This document shows, one piece after another, positions 6,435 to 14,211 of a stretch of DNA of 16,655 nt; positions within the stretch are counted from its first letter, which is position 1, and each line of letters starts with the position of its first letter. The stretch spans positions 1 through 16,655 of the forward strand of contig DXEY01000040.1 in NCBI GenBank assembly GCA_019114745.1, read 5' to 3'. Source of the DNA: Candidatus Mediterraneibacter colneyensis (GTDB lineage Bacteria; Bacillota; Clostridia; Lachnospirales; Lachnospiraceae). The notes below the pieces were generated by a model. The model worked only from the letters and a program-made list of their open reading frames with translations. It was not told where the DNA came from and searched no databases. A program made the translations under genes and the position numbers.

Positions 6435-6484
6435 CACCTGCATATACTGTAACTGTGATTACAGATCAATGCAGGTGATTTTTT
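6435..6484 (+). terminator. Terminator-like hairpin that also covers the next gene's ribosome site
   Basis: CACCTGCAT (6435-6443) pairs perfectly with ATGCAGGTG (6469-6477), and an inner stem CTGTAA/TTACAG (6447-6452, 6459-6464) extends it. Six T residues (6479-6484) follow after one A, which suits a Rho-independent terminator for the PHP gene. The 3' arm contains AGGTG of AGGTGAT, complementary to the 16S rRNA tail and seven bases before the next ATG at 6485. Confidence 0.65.
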
Positions 6485-6994
6485 ATGAAACAAATCCGGT
6501 TATATCTTGCCGCAGGCACGGTTTTTGTTGTTATACTCGGGACGCTGATGCATTTCGTTTACGGCTGGTCAGGCAGGAATCTGCTGGCCGGCCTTGTAAG
6601 CCCGGTGAACGAATCTACATGGGAACACATGAAACTCATATTTTTTCCCGTCCTGCTCTGGTCGCTCTTCCTGCCCCGGCAGTTATCAGCAAAAGCAGCC
6701 TCTCTGCGCCCTGCGCTTCTGGCGGGCGGACTTTTGGGCACGTTCCTGATACCCGTACTTTTCTATACGTACTCCGGCGTTCTCGGCCGCCACATCTTCC
6801 AGGCTGACATCGCTGTATTTTTAACGGGGGTTTTTGCCACATTCCTGTTCGCATGGAAATTCCGCGATTCAGAACGTCTCCGCCGGAATCGGACAGTTAT
6901 CTGCTTTCTGACCGGGCTTCTGGCTGTACTCTTTCTGATTTTCACGCTCGCGCCCCCGGATATCGGACTGTTTGCCGCCCCGGGCGCTTCCTGA
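6485..6994 (+). CDS. Small multi-pass membrane protein, DUF6512-like
   Basis: A 169-residue hydrophobic protein with about five predicted membrane segments (roughly 5-27, 51-64, 75-97, 106-125, 137-155). The conserved-looking motif SPVNESTWEHMKL (39-51) follows the first segment and is what I associate with the DUF6512 family of Firmicute membrane proteins; function is unknown. The basic stretch RDSERLRRNR (127-136) lies between segments four and five. The ATG directly follows the six-T run of the preceding hairpin and uses AGGTGAT as ribosome site. No separate promoter was seen, so expression probably depends on readthrough from the PHP gene. It converges on the nucleotidyltransferase gene with only four bases between stops and no terminator visible. 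Confidence 0.75.
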   Translation: MKQIRLYLAAGTVFVVILGTLMHFVYGWSGRNLLAGLVSPVNESTWEHMKLIFFPVLLWSLFLPRQLSAKAASLRPALLAGGLLGTFLIPVLFYTYSGVLGRHIFQADIAVFLTGVFATFLFAWKFRDSERLRRNRTVICFLTGLLAVLFLIFTLAPPDIGLFAAPGAS

Positions 6995-6998
6995 TGCC

Positions 6999-7574
6999 TC
7001 ACCTGTCTTCAACATAAGTATAGTACATCTGCCGTATCCTCTGGTCGATTCCATGTCTGGTCAGATATTCGGCTGCCGTTCTGGGCATGTGCTGCTGCCA
7101 CTCCCCGCCCCTGGCGATCATGCCTCTCAGTTCCGAGCCTGTGATCCCTTTTTCTTTCCCGGTTCTTCTCCACAGGACCTCTACGTTTAAATCCAGTGAC
7201 CGGAGGATCTGGTACTTTTCTTCATCCCACGGGCTGCAGATACTCATATAATGCACCGCCCCCTCAGGAAGATACTGGGGCAGGATATCCGGGCTGCTGA
7301 CCGGAAAAGGTATGATCTCAAACTCTTCCCTTTTCACTCCAAACTCCAGGAGAGCTCCCCGGATCATTTCATACCGCTCGATATAAGTCAGCGGATTATC
7401 TGTCTTTGTCGTTCCGTGTTCATCAAGCGGCGAAGAGGCGGGATATGCCGAAATATCCGGATGAGTAATCCCCACATAAAGCATTCTGCATCTCATTTTT
7501 GCCGCCAGCAGATATTCCATATGCTTCAGGTGAAGCACCTGGAATCTTCCGTGTATTACACCAGTCTCTGTCAT
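6999..7574 (-). CDS. Nicotinamide/nicotinate-nucleotide adenylyltransferase-like nucleotidyltransferase
   Basis: A 191-residue HxGH-superfamily nucleotidyltransferase. GRFQVLHLKH (9-18) is the nucleotide-binding start, with HLKH standing for HxGH; related clostridial proteins carry HNDH there, as I recall them. KGITGSELRGMI (about 137-148) matches the family's second phosphate-binding motif (ISxTxxR). It would join a mononucleotide such as NMN to ATP, releasing pyrophosphate. I prefer ATG 7574 because AGGAG lies nine bases before it. An ATG at 7583 overlaps the NUDIX stop as ATGA, but the same AGGAG abuts it directly. Last gene of the ABC-NUDIX operon. Pairing with NUDIX hydrolases recalls known NadM-NUDIX partnerships in NAD metabolism. 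The substrate is inferred. Confidence 0.75.
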   Translation of the reverse strand: MTETGVIHGRFQVLHLKHMEYLLAAKMRCRMLYVGITHPDISAYPASSPLDEHGTTKTDNPLTYIERYEMIRGALLEFGVKREEFEIIPFPVSSPDILPQYLPEGAVHYMSICSPWDEEKYQILRSLDLNVEVLWRRTGKEKGITGSELRGMIARGGEWQQHMPRTAAEYLTRHGIDQRIRQMYYTYVEDR

Positions 7575-7579
7575 AATGC

Positions 7580-8605
7580 TCATCTCCTTCCGATCCCAAG
7601 GGCTTTCCCCACGATATCCAGCTCATCCTCATAAATACAATGTTCAAACGAACCGTCTGAAACTTTTCTCCGGCATTCTGCAAAATCCATCCACGCCGCT
7701 TCTGAGACTTCCGACTCCTGGAGCTTCAGTTGTCCGATCTCCACCGGTTCCCGGTAAAGATAAATCGTGCTCAGTTCATTGTCACGAAACGGGCGTCCGT
7801 AAAATTCACTTTCAAACCCACACCTTCTCGTACCGATCTCATGAAGCTGCTCCGGCTGTGCGTCGATCCCGAGCTCTTCCCTCAGTTCCCTGAGCGCGCT
7901 CTCCAGGTGTCCGCATCCCGCTTCGATATGTCCTGCGGACGAGATATCCCAGCACCCCGGATTCGAGTCCTTGCACTCGCTCCTTTTCTGGAGCAGGAGG
8001 TCATACCCACTCTCCGCGTTCGGGCGCACGATCCATGTATGCACCGTGGCGTGGAGCGATCCGTCCTCGTGGACGACGCCCCGCTCTTTGACCACTCCCG
8101 TCCTGCTGCCATCCTCACGTATCTCATCAAACAGTTCCAGGGGAACGCCGTCAAGGGCGGCATACCGGAGCACATCGTGCCTGTCATAAACCAGTTTCAG
8201 TGAGAAAAAATCTCTCTCCATGTCAAGAAGCCGGAAAAAGATCTTGTCCCCCTCCCACAATTCAAGGGCGGCAATGTCTTTCTTATCCACCCACTCAAGT
8301 TCTCCCTCGTCGCACGGAATCGCCTCGCCCTCAAAACCGTCCGCCGTATAGAGAGACATGTATTCCACCGTATCCTCTCCGTACAAAAAAGTCACGATGC
8401 CGCGGTATCTCCACGAAGCCAGCGTGTACCCCGTCTCTTCTTTCACCTCGCGCAGCAGGCATTCTTCCGGGCTCTCCCCCTGTTCAAAATGTCCGCCCAC
8501 GCCGATCCATTTATCTTTGTTTACGTCATTCTCCTTCACCGTGCGGTGCAGCATCAGATACTTTCCGTCCCGCTCGATATAACAAAGTGTACTCAGTCTT
8601 TCCAT
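7580..8605 (-). CDS. Double-NUDIX fusion protein
   Basis: This 341-residue protein contains two NUDIX hydrolase domains. The first (about 1-145) resembles MutT-type 8-oxo-dGTP hydrolases and has a perfect NUDIX box from Gly38 to Tyr60 (Glu44, then REVKEETGY). The second (about 152-341) begins LELFDEIREDGSRTG, the usual N-terminus of IDI/YfcD-like NUDIX proteins. Its box at 225-247 (GHIEAG then RELREELGI) has Cys231 where the consensus has Glu, while the metal-binding REUxEE residues are intact. NUDIX enzymes cleave nucleoside diphosphates linked to another moiety. The frame is continuous with no sign of frameshift, so this is a genuine fusion. It starts two bases after the ABC transporter stop, with AGGAG inside that gene, and nearly abuts the nucleotidyltransferase. 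Substrates are unknown. Confidence 0.88.
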   Translation of the reverse strand: MERLSTLCYIERDGKYLMLHRTVKENDVNKDKWIGVGGHFEQGESPEECLLREVKEETGYTLASWRYRGIVTFLYGEDTVEYMSLYTADGFEGEAIPCDEGELEWVDKKDIAALELWEGDKIFFRLLDMERDFFSLKLVYDRHDVLRYAALDGVPLELFDEIREDGSRTGVVKERGVVHEDGSLHATVHTWIVRPNAESGYDLLLQKRSECKDSNPGCWDISSAGHIEAGCGHLESALRELREELGIDAQPEQLHEIGTRRCGFESEFYGRPFRDNELSTIYLYREPVEIGQLKLQESEVSEAAWMDFAECRRKVSDGSFEHCIYEDELDIVGKALGIGRR

Positions 8606-8607
8606 CT

Positions 8608-10383
8608 CTATGCACTCTCCTGTCCTGTCATTGCAAACTGACTCTCATACAGATATTTATAAAACCCGCCTTTTGCAAGAAGGCTCTCATGGTTCCCCTG
8701 CTCTATGACCTGTCCGTCTTTCATCACGAGGATCACGTCCGCTTCCCGGATCGTGGACAGCCTGTGCGCCACGATAAATGTCGTCCGTCCCTCCATCAGT
8801 TCCGCAAAAGCGTCCTGTATTTTCATCTCCGTCCTGGTATCAATCGAGGAAGTTGCTTCATCCAGGATCAGCATCGGTGGCCGGCAGAGCATCACCCGCG
8901 CAATACACAGAAGCTGTTTCTGTCCCTGAGAGAGACCGCCTCCATCCTCCGTGATCCACGTGTCATACCCTTGGGGAAGCCTTTTGATAAAGCTGTGGAT
9001 ATGGGAGGCTTTCGCCGCAGCAATGATCTCTTCTTCCGGCGCGTCCGGGCGCCCCAGTGTGATATTGTCCCGTATCGTACCTGTTTTCAGCCAGGTATCC
9101 TGGAGCACCATTCCATATCCCGCCCGCAGGCTCCTCCGAGTCATCCGGCGGATGTCCACATGATCCACAGAGATCGAGCCCCGGTCAACATCATAAAATC
9201 TCATAAGAAGGTTGATCAGCGTCGTCTTGCCGCATCCGGTAGGCCCGACGATGGCAATCTTCTGCCCCGGCTCCACTTTCAGGTTGAATCCCCGGATCAG
9301 TTCCTGCCCCGGCACATAGGAGAAGTCCACCTGCTCCGCCTGTACACTGCCGGATATCTCATTTAATTCCACTGCCGACTCCGGTTCTTCCGGCTGAGGC
9401 TCTTCCTCGATAAGGTCAAAGATCCGCTTTGCGCATGCCACTGCATTCTGAAATTCAGTCACCACTCCTGAGATCTCATTAAAAGGCTTCGTGTACTGGT
9501 TCGCATAGCTGAGGAAGCTGGAAAGCTGCCCCACCGTAAGCGATCCGTTCACAACAGCGAATGCACCGGTAATCCCCACACCTATGTAGACAAGGCTGTT
9601 CACGAACCGGGTGGACGGATTGGTAATCGACGAAAAGAACGTTGCCTTCAGGTATGCCCTGCCAAGACGTTCATTTACCTCGTCAAACTGTTCCGTCACC
9701 TGCCTGCCCCTGCCGAACGCCTGGACAACTTTCTGATTTCCGATCATCTCATCGATCAGCCCGGTCTGTTCCCCGCGGATCTCGGACTGTGCCCGGAACA
9801 TGGAAAAGGTGCGCTTCGCGATAAAATTTGCCACAAGGAAGGAGACCGGAGTGATAAGTACTACAACAAAGGTGATCGATACATTGACAGACAGCATAAA
9901 GCCGAATGTCCCAACGATCGTCGCGATCCCCGTAAAGAGCTGGGTAAATCCCATCAAAAGCCCGTCCGCAAACTGATCCACATCCGCGATCACGCGGCTG
10001 ACCACTTCGCCATAAGGATGGCCGTCGATGTATTTGAGGGGCAGGATCTCGATCTTCTGAAACGCTTCGTTACGGATATCCCTGACGACCTGATACGTCA
10101 TCTTATTGTTGCAGATGTTCATCAGCCACTGGGCGAACGCCGTGACTAATGTACAGATACCGATCTGGATCATCACCCGGAACACGCCGGGGAAATCCAC
10201 CTTTCCAGGTCCCACAATATAGTCCACCGCATATCCTGCCAGCTTCGGCACATAGAGGGTCAGCGCCACGGAAACTGCTGCCAGGATAAGTGAGATCAAA
10301 ACAAAAATACGATATTTCCCCAGGCGGCGGAACACCTTCTTCAATGTTTCCCACTGGCCTGTTTTCTTATCTGCTTCAGTCAT
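8608..10383 (-). CDS. Heterodimeric ABC exporter, catalytically competent half (TM288/BmrD-type)
   Basis: A 591-residue half-transporter with an N-terminal six-helix exporter domain (about 25-320) and a C-terminal ATPase. Walker A is GPTGCGKT (380-387), Q-loop Gln428, signature LSQGQ (484-488), Walker B MLILDE with catalytic Glu509, and H-loop His540 in VAHRLSTI. The signature deviates from LSGGQ, as expected for the partner that completes the degenerate site of a heterodimeric exporter. Substrates of this family are drugs, peptides or lipids and cannot be read here. The start overlaps the end of the other half-transporter gene by eight bases, so the two are translationally coupled. Length is normal. 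Confidence 0.93.
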   Translation of the reverse strand: MTEADKKTGQWETLKKVFRRLGKYRIFVLISLILAAVSVALTLYVPKLAGYAVDYIVGPGKVDFPGVFRVMIQIGICTLVTAFAQWLMNICNNKMTYQVVRDIRNEAFQKIEILPLKYIDGHPYGEVVSRVIADVDQFADGLLMGFTQLFTGIATIVGTFGFMLSVNVSITFVVVLITPVSFLVANFIAKRTFSMFRAQSEIRGEQTGLIDEMIGNQKVVQAFGRGRQVTEQFDEVNERLGRAYLKATFFSSITNPSTRFVNSLVYIGVGITGAFAVVNGSLTVGQLSSFLSYANQYTKPFNEISGVVTEFQNAVACAKRIFDLIEEEPQPEEPESAVELNEISGSVQAEQVDFSYVPGQELIRGFNLKVEPGQKIAIVGPTGCGKTTLINLLMRFYDVDRGSISVDHVDIRRMTRRSLRAGYGMVLQDTWLKTGTIRDNITLGRPDAPEEEIIAAAKASHIHSFIKRLPQGYDTWITEDGGGLSQGQKQLLCIARVMLCRPPMLILDEATSSIDTRTEMKIQDAFAELMEGRTTFIVAHRLSTIREADVILVMKDGQVIEQGNHESLLAKGGFYKYLYESQFAMTGQESA

Positions 10384-12148
10384 TTGCCGCCTCCTTTGGA
10401 AACTGGGAATAATAGATTTCCTGGTACGCCGGGCAGGAAGCGAGAAGTTCCCTGTGGGTTCCCACGCCCGCCGTCTCCCCGTCGTCCAGCACGATGATCC
10501 GGTCAGCGTACTGTATAGACGACGCTCTCTGGGACACGATGAAAACAGTCGGGTTCCCTTTCATTTCCCGGATTGCGCTGCGAAGCGCCGCGTCGGTTGC
10601 GAGATCCAGGGCAGATGCGCTGTCATCCAGGATCAGGATCTCCGGCTTCCTCACAAGCGCACGGGCAATCGTCAGCCGCTGTTTCTGTCCTCCGGACAGG
10701 TTTCGTCCCCCCTGCTCGATCTGGAATCCGAGTCCGCCTTCTTTCCGGTCGACAAACTCTTTTGCCTGGGAGATTTCCAGAGCCTCTTCCAGCTCCTGTT
10801 CCGCCGCGTCCTCATTTCCCCATCTGAGATTCTCAGCGACCGTTCCTTTAAAAAGCACCGCCTTCTGGAGCACCACGCCGATATGTGCTCTCAGGCTCTC
10901 GATCCGGTACGCTCTGACATCTTTTCCGAAGATCTTTACCCGCCCGGAAGATGCGTCGTAAAATCTCGGGATCAGATTGACCAGAGAAGACTTTCCCGAG
11001 CCTGTCCCGCCGATGATGCCGATCGTCTCCCCCGGCATCGCGCGGAATGTAATGTCTGTAAGGGAGTCGCCTCCGGCGTCTTTGTATCTCAGAGACACAT
11101 GGTCGAACTCGACCGCGGGCACAGCCGTTTCTTCCGAAAGATTCTCTGCCTTATCCGTCTGTCTTTCCGCACCGGACTGCCATTCCTCGCTCCCGTCCTT
11201 CATATCCGGCACGATCTTCAGCACGCTCTCCACTCTGCTGCCGCATGCCGCAGCCTTTGTCACCGTTATGATCAGATTTGCCAGCTTGACCAGCTCGATC
11301 AGGATCTGAGACATATAATTGACCAGCGCTACCACTTCTCCCTGCGTCAGCCTGCCGATGTCAACCCGTACTGCTCCCGTATAGATCAGCGCGATAATTC
11401 CGCCATTGATCACGATATAGGTAAGCGGATTCATAAGACCTGAGATCCGTCCCACGAATTTCTGCGTATCTGTCAGCGCCTGGTTGGCAGATTCAAACCG
11501 ATCCCGCTCTTCCTCTTCTTTATTGAACGCCCGGATCACCCTTACTCCGGTCAGGTTCTCACGCGTCGCAAGGAGCACCTGATCCAGACGCTCCTGTACT
11601 CTGCGGTAGAGCGGCATGGATACCAGCATGATCCCGAATACGATCACCGAGAGCACCGGGATCACTACCACAAAGATCCAGGCGGACTGTACATCCACCG
11701 TAAACGCCATGATCATCGCCCCGAATACGATAAACGGGGACCTCAGAAAGAGACGCAGCACAAGATTGATCCCTGCCTGGATCTGATTGACATCGCTGGT
11801 CATCCGGGTGATCAGTGTCGCTCCCCCGATCGTATCCATTTCCGTAAATGTCAGCTTCTGTATGTGTTCAAAAAGAGCGTGCCGGATCCCTGTCCCGGCT
11901 CCCGCCGCTGCTTTTGCCGAAAAATACTGCGCGGTGATCGAACAGACAAGCCCGATGAGTCCCAGCGCGATCAGAACAGCACACATCCTTATGATATATC
12001 CTCTGTCCCCGCGGGCGATGCCCACGTCGATGACCGCCGCCATGACAAGAGGCACAAGCAATTCAAAAGACGCCTCCAGCATTTTAAACAGAGGCGCCAG
12101 TATAGATTCTTTTTTATAGTCTTTTAAATATACGAGAAGTGATCTCAT
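10376..12148 (-). CDS. Heterodimeric ABC exporter, degenerate-site half (TM287/BmrC-type)
   Basis: A 590-residue half-transporter with membrane domain at about 15-310 and ATPase domain at about 345-590. Walker A is GGTGSGKS (380-387), Q-loop Gln428 and signature a canonical LSGGQ (484-488). Two catalytic residues are replaced: Walker B ends ILILDD, with Asp509 for the catalytic Glu, and the switch is VSQR, with Gln540 for His. Together with the partner's LSQGQ this gives one competent and one degenerate ATP site, the pattern of TM287/288 and BmrCD. A charged linker (about 315-343) joins the domains. The ATG has AGGAG five bases upstream and a promoter about 85 bases upstream. First gene of the four-gene operon. 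Confidence 0.93.
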   Translation of the reverse strand: MRSLLVYLKDYKKESILAPLFKMLEASFELLVPLVMAAVIDVGIARGDRGYIIRMCAVLIALGLIGLVCSITAQYFSAKAAAGAGTGIRHALFEHIQKLTFTEMDTIGGATLITRMTSDVNQIQAGINLVLRLFLRSPFIVFGAMIMAFTVDVQSAWIFVVVIPVLSVIVFGIMLVSMPLYRRVQERLDQVLLATRENLTGVRVIRAFNKEEEERDRFESANQALTDTQKFVGRISGLMNPLTYIVINGGIIALIYTGAVRVDIGRLTQGEVVALVNYMSQILIELVKLANLIITVTKAAACGSRVESVLKIVPDMKDGSEEWQSGAERQTDKAENLSEETAVPAVEFDHVSLRYKDAGGDSLTDITFRAMPGETIGIIGGTGSGKSSLVNLIPRFYDASSGRVKIFGKDVRAYRIESLRAHIGVVLQKAVLFKGTVAENLRWGNEDAAEQELEEALEISQAKEFVDRKEGGLGFQIEQGGRNLSGGQKQRLTIARALVRKPEILILDDSASALDLATDAALRSAIREMKGNPTVFIVSQRASSIQYADRIIVLDDGETAGVGTHRELLASCPAYQEIYYSQFPKEAAND

Positions 12149-12231
12149 AACATCTCCTGTATCATACCTGTCTGTAGTTTTGGTGGCAGGCTCATGGGGA
12201 TCTGATCCTTTCGCCCCGCCATCACAGGACT

Positions 12232-12260
12232 ATTGTACCACAATTATCCTCATCTCACAA
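12232..12260 (-). promoter_or_regulatory. Promoter of the ABC-NUDIX operon
   Basis: Minus-strand -35 TTGTGA (12260-12255) and -10 TACAAT (12237-12232) with a 17-base spacer, in the 139-bp gap between the protease stop and the first ABC gene. The leader would be about 75 bases. I saw no convincing terminator for the protease gene in this gap. Confidence 0.6.
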
Positions 12261-12287
12261 ACAGCAGTCTCTCCTCTTCATTTTTTC

Positions 12288-14030
12288 TCACTCCGGCAGA
12301 CTCTCCCTCACACAGAGCGCTCCATACCCCAGCAGTTCATTGGGCCACCTGTCATATCCCGGAAGCTCCCTCGCGCCCCGTCTCAGGTATGCCTTCACCT
12401 TCTCTCCATAGAGATAAGGGTCGTTCCCTTTCACGATCCCCCACTCCATCAGAAGGGCTGCTCCCCCGGTGACAAACGGCGCGGCAAAAGACGTGCCGGA
12501 AAAGAGGCCGTAACCACCTCCGGGCATCGGCGCCGTCACTTCCACGCCGGGTGCAGCCAGATCCGGTTTCAGGACTCCCCCTCCCTCAAAGCTTCCCGCA
12601 GGTCCCCTTCCCGAAAAGTCTGCGTACGAAAACGTCCTGGCATCATAGGCGGCGACTGTAACTGCAAGAGCCGCTGTAGAAGGAATTGTAAGAGTAACCA
12701 AACTGTTGGGAATAAGGAAAGCTGTTCCCTGATTCAGCGCCGTCTGGGAGGGAAGCCACATCTGATAGCTGCCGTCTACGATCCTTTTCGGAGTCAGTAT
12801 GATCCGCCATATACCGCTGTCCACATATAACTGCCCGGGAAGGAAAGAGAGATAAATCTCCTGTCTTACGCTGTATGGTTTTGGTTCTCCGTAATATGCC
12901 AGAACTTCCGTCCCGCCAAGCAGGAACCGCTGCGGTCCCAGCGTCTCTCTGAGCGGCCCCGCCTGTTCCCCGGACGGGCTGACAAGAGAAATCTCCATCT
13001 CGTCCACATATGATTTCCAGATCTGTACGCTCAGCGACGGCTCCCTCTCCTGTACTGCAAGCTCGACAATCGTTTCTTCATCGTCACGCACTGTCCCCGC
13101 CGCATGCCCGGCAGATACGCCTTCATTTCCGCTGCCAACACAGATCACATTCTTCCATGTATTCGCCGCAGCGTTTAAAAACCGTTCCACGAGAGATGTG
13201 CCGTCATGAGAGCCGTAAGTGTTTCCAAAACTGATATTCACCGCGACAGGAAGGCGCATTTCCATCGCTTTCTTAATGATATAATCAACTCCAAGCATCA
13301 GCTCTGTCGTGCGGGAAAATCCGCCCGGCCGGGGCGTCCCCATCTTGACAACGACCAGTTCCGCGTCAGGCGCGGCTCCACGGTACCGGGTGCCTTCACT
13401 GCCCCTTCCGTTTCCTGCGGCAATGCCGGCTACCGCCGTCCCATGGCCGCTGACATCAATGCTCGGGAGCAGCCTGCGCCGCACCTCTCTGTTTTCCTCT
13501 TCCAGAGCCTCGTTGATCTGTTCTCTCGTATACTCGCTCCCCCGGTCATATCCTCTGGGCGGATTCCCCGGCAGGGACTGGTCCCACAGTGCGGCGATCC
13601 TCGTAGATCCGTCTTCATTGCGGAAATCCGGATTTTCATAATCGATCCCGCTGTCTATAATCCCGACAAGAACACCTCTGCCGCGAAGAGAAAGCGGAGG
13701 GAACTGCACGGTGTCAATACAGGAAGTGATCCGCCCGGTCTCCGCCTGGAAATACAGACTCTTCGGTTTCTCGATAAACTCCACCCCGGGAACTGCCGCA
13801 AGTTCCCCGATCCGTTCCTCTTTCACCACCGCCACCCCATATCCGCCCAGCAGCTCTGTCAGTGATACCACGATCCCGCGGATCATATCCTCGTCTCCCG
13901 AATACTTCAGGATCACCTCCCACTCCCTTGTCTCCGGATCATATCCCGTTTCCAACTCTTCTGACCGTTCCCGTTCCTCCTGATCGGCTCCCAGCGCCAG
14001 GTTCAGCAGGTCTTCAATCTTCTGGCTCAC
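12288..14030 (-). CDS. Csp-like S8 (subtilisin family) serine protease
   Basis: A 580-residue S8 peptidase of the group containing clostridial CspA/B/C. The triad is intact: Asp126 in GIIDSGID, His196 in SGHGTAVAG and Ser514 in SGTSFAAP, with oxyanion Asn302 in GSGNEG. Residues about 30-95 look like a propeptide (ILKYSGDEDMI onward), and an insert of about 150 residues (315-465) between oxyanion and serine segments is typical of the Csp group. No signal peptide is present. Start is GTG at 14030 with AGGAGG nine bases upstream; a nearby ATG at 14034 is out of frame. CspB processes SleC in spore germination, but Csp-like proteases are widespread in Lachnospiraceae and no sleC or spore gene is nearby, so a germination role is not implied. 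Confidence 0.9.
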   Translation of the reverse strand: MSQKIEDLLNLALGADQEERERSEELETGYDPETREWEVILKYSGDEDMIRGIVVSLTELLGGYGVAVVKEERIGELAAVPGVEFIEKPKSLYFQAETGRITSCIDTVQFPPLSLRGRGVLVGIIDSGIDYENPDFRNEDGSTRIAALWDQSLPGNPPRGYDRGSEYTREQINEALEEENREVRRRLLPSIDVSGHGTAVAGIAAGNGRGSEGTRYRGAAPDAELVVVKMGTPRPGGFSRTTELMLGVDYIIKKAMEMRLPVAVNISFGNTYGSHDGTSLVERFLNAAANTWKNVICVGSGNEGVSAGHAAGTVRDDEETIVELAVQEREPSLSVQIWKSYVDEMEISLVSPSGEQAGPLRETLGPQRFLLGGTEVLAYYGEPKPYSVRQEIYLSFLPGQLYVDSGIWRIILTPKRIVDGSYQMWLPSQTALNQGTAFLIPNSLVTLTIPSTAALAVTVAAYDARTFSYADFSGRGPAGSFEGGGVLKPDLAAPGVEVTAPMPGGGYGLFSGTSFAAPFVTGGAALLMEWGIVKGNDPYLYGEKVKAYLRRGARELPGYDRWPNELLGYGALCVRESLPE

Positions 14031-14099
14031 ACATTTGCACCTCCTGCCAGTATTTTATGCCGGATACGGAGATATTATAATCCCGGTGTTCCTCCATCA

Positions 14100-14128
14100 C
14101 TTTAAAGCGCTGTATTTCGCCGCGTCAA
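14100..14128 (-). promoter_or_regulatory. Tentative promoter of the protease gene
   Basis: Minus-strand -35 TTGACG (14128-14123) with 17 bases to a weak -10 TTAAAG (14105-14100). A perfect TATAAT also exists at 14079-14074 but lacks a recognisable -35. Only one of these, if either, is likely to be used. Confidence 0.3.
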
Positions 14129-14135
14129 AGCGCTG
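14104..14135. repeat. Direct repeat of AAAGCGCTG in the divergent promoter region
   Basis: AAAGCGCTG occurs at 14104-14112 and 14127-14135, spaced 23 bp, each with a palindromic AGCGCT core. The second copy ends two bases before the -35 of the dehydrogenase promoter and overlaps the tentative protease -35. Two spaced palindromic cores suggest a regulator binding to paired sites between these divergent genes. Confidence 0.45.
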
Positions 14136-14137
14136 CA

Positions 14138-14166
14138 TTGACAGGTTATCCCATCCCTTTTTATAC
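14138..14166 (+). promoter_or_regulatory. Sigma-A promoter of the VanH-like dehydrogenase gene
   Basis: -35 TTGACA (14138-14143) and -10 TTATAC (14161-14166) with a 17-base spacer; TATACT one base later with an 18-base spacer is equally acceptable. Transcription would begin about 40 bases before the ATG at 14212. Confidence 0.7.
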
Positions 14167-14211
14167 TGTTTGTTGCATATTTGGACACAAGGATAATTGC
14201 GGAGGTATCAT

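Noticed and set aside
8200..9366. A 388-codon plus-strand open frame across the NUDIX and ABC genes
   Set aside because: It is antisense to two well-supported genes, is rich in Pro/Arg/Ser as shadow frames are, and has no recognisable motif.
10454..11443. A 329-codon plus-strand frame opposite the first ABC gene
   Set aside because: Antisense shadow of the ATPase domain; no motif or ribosome site supports it.
12149..12231. GGATC/GATCC palindrome in the ABC operon leader as a regulatory hairpin
   Set aside because: Arms of five bases with a one-base centre cannot fold as a stable RNA hairpin and are common by chance.
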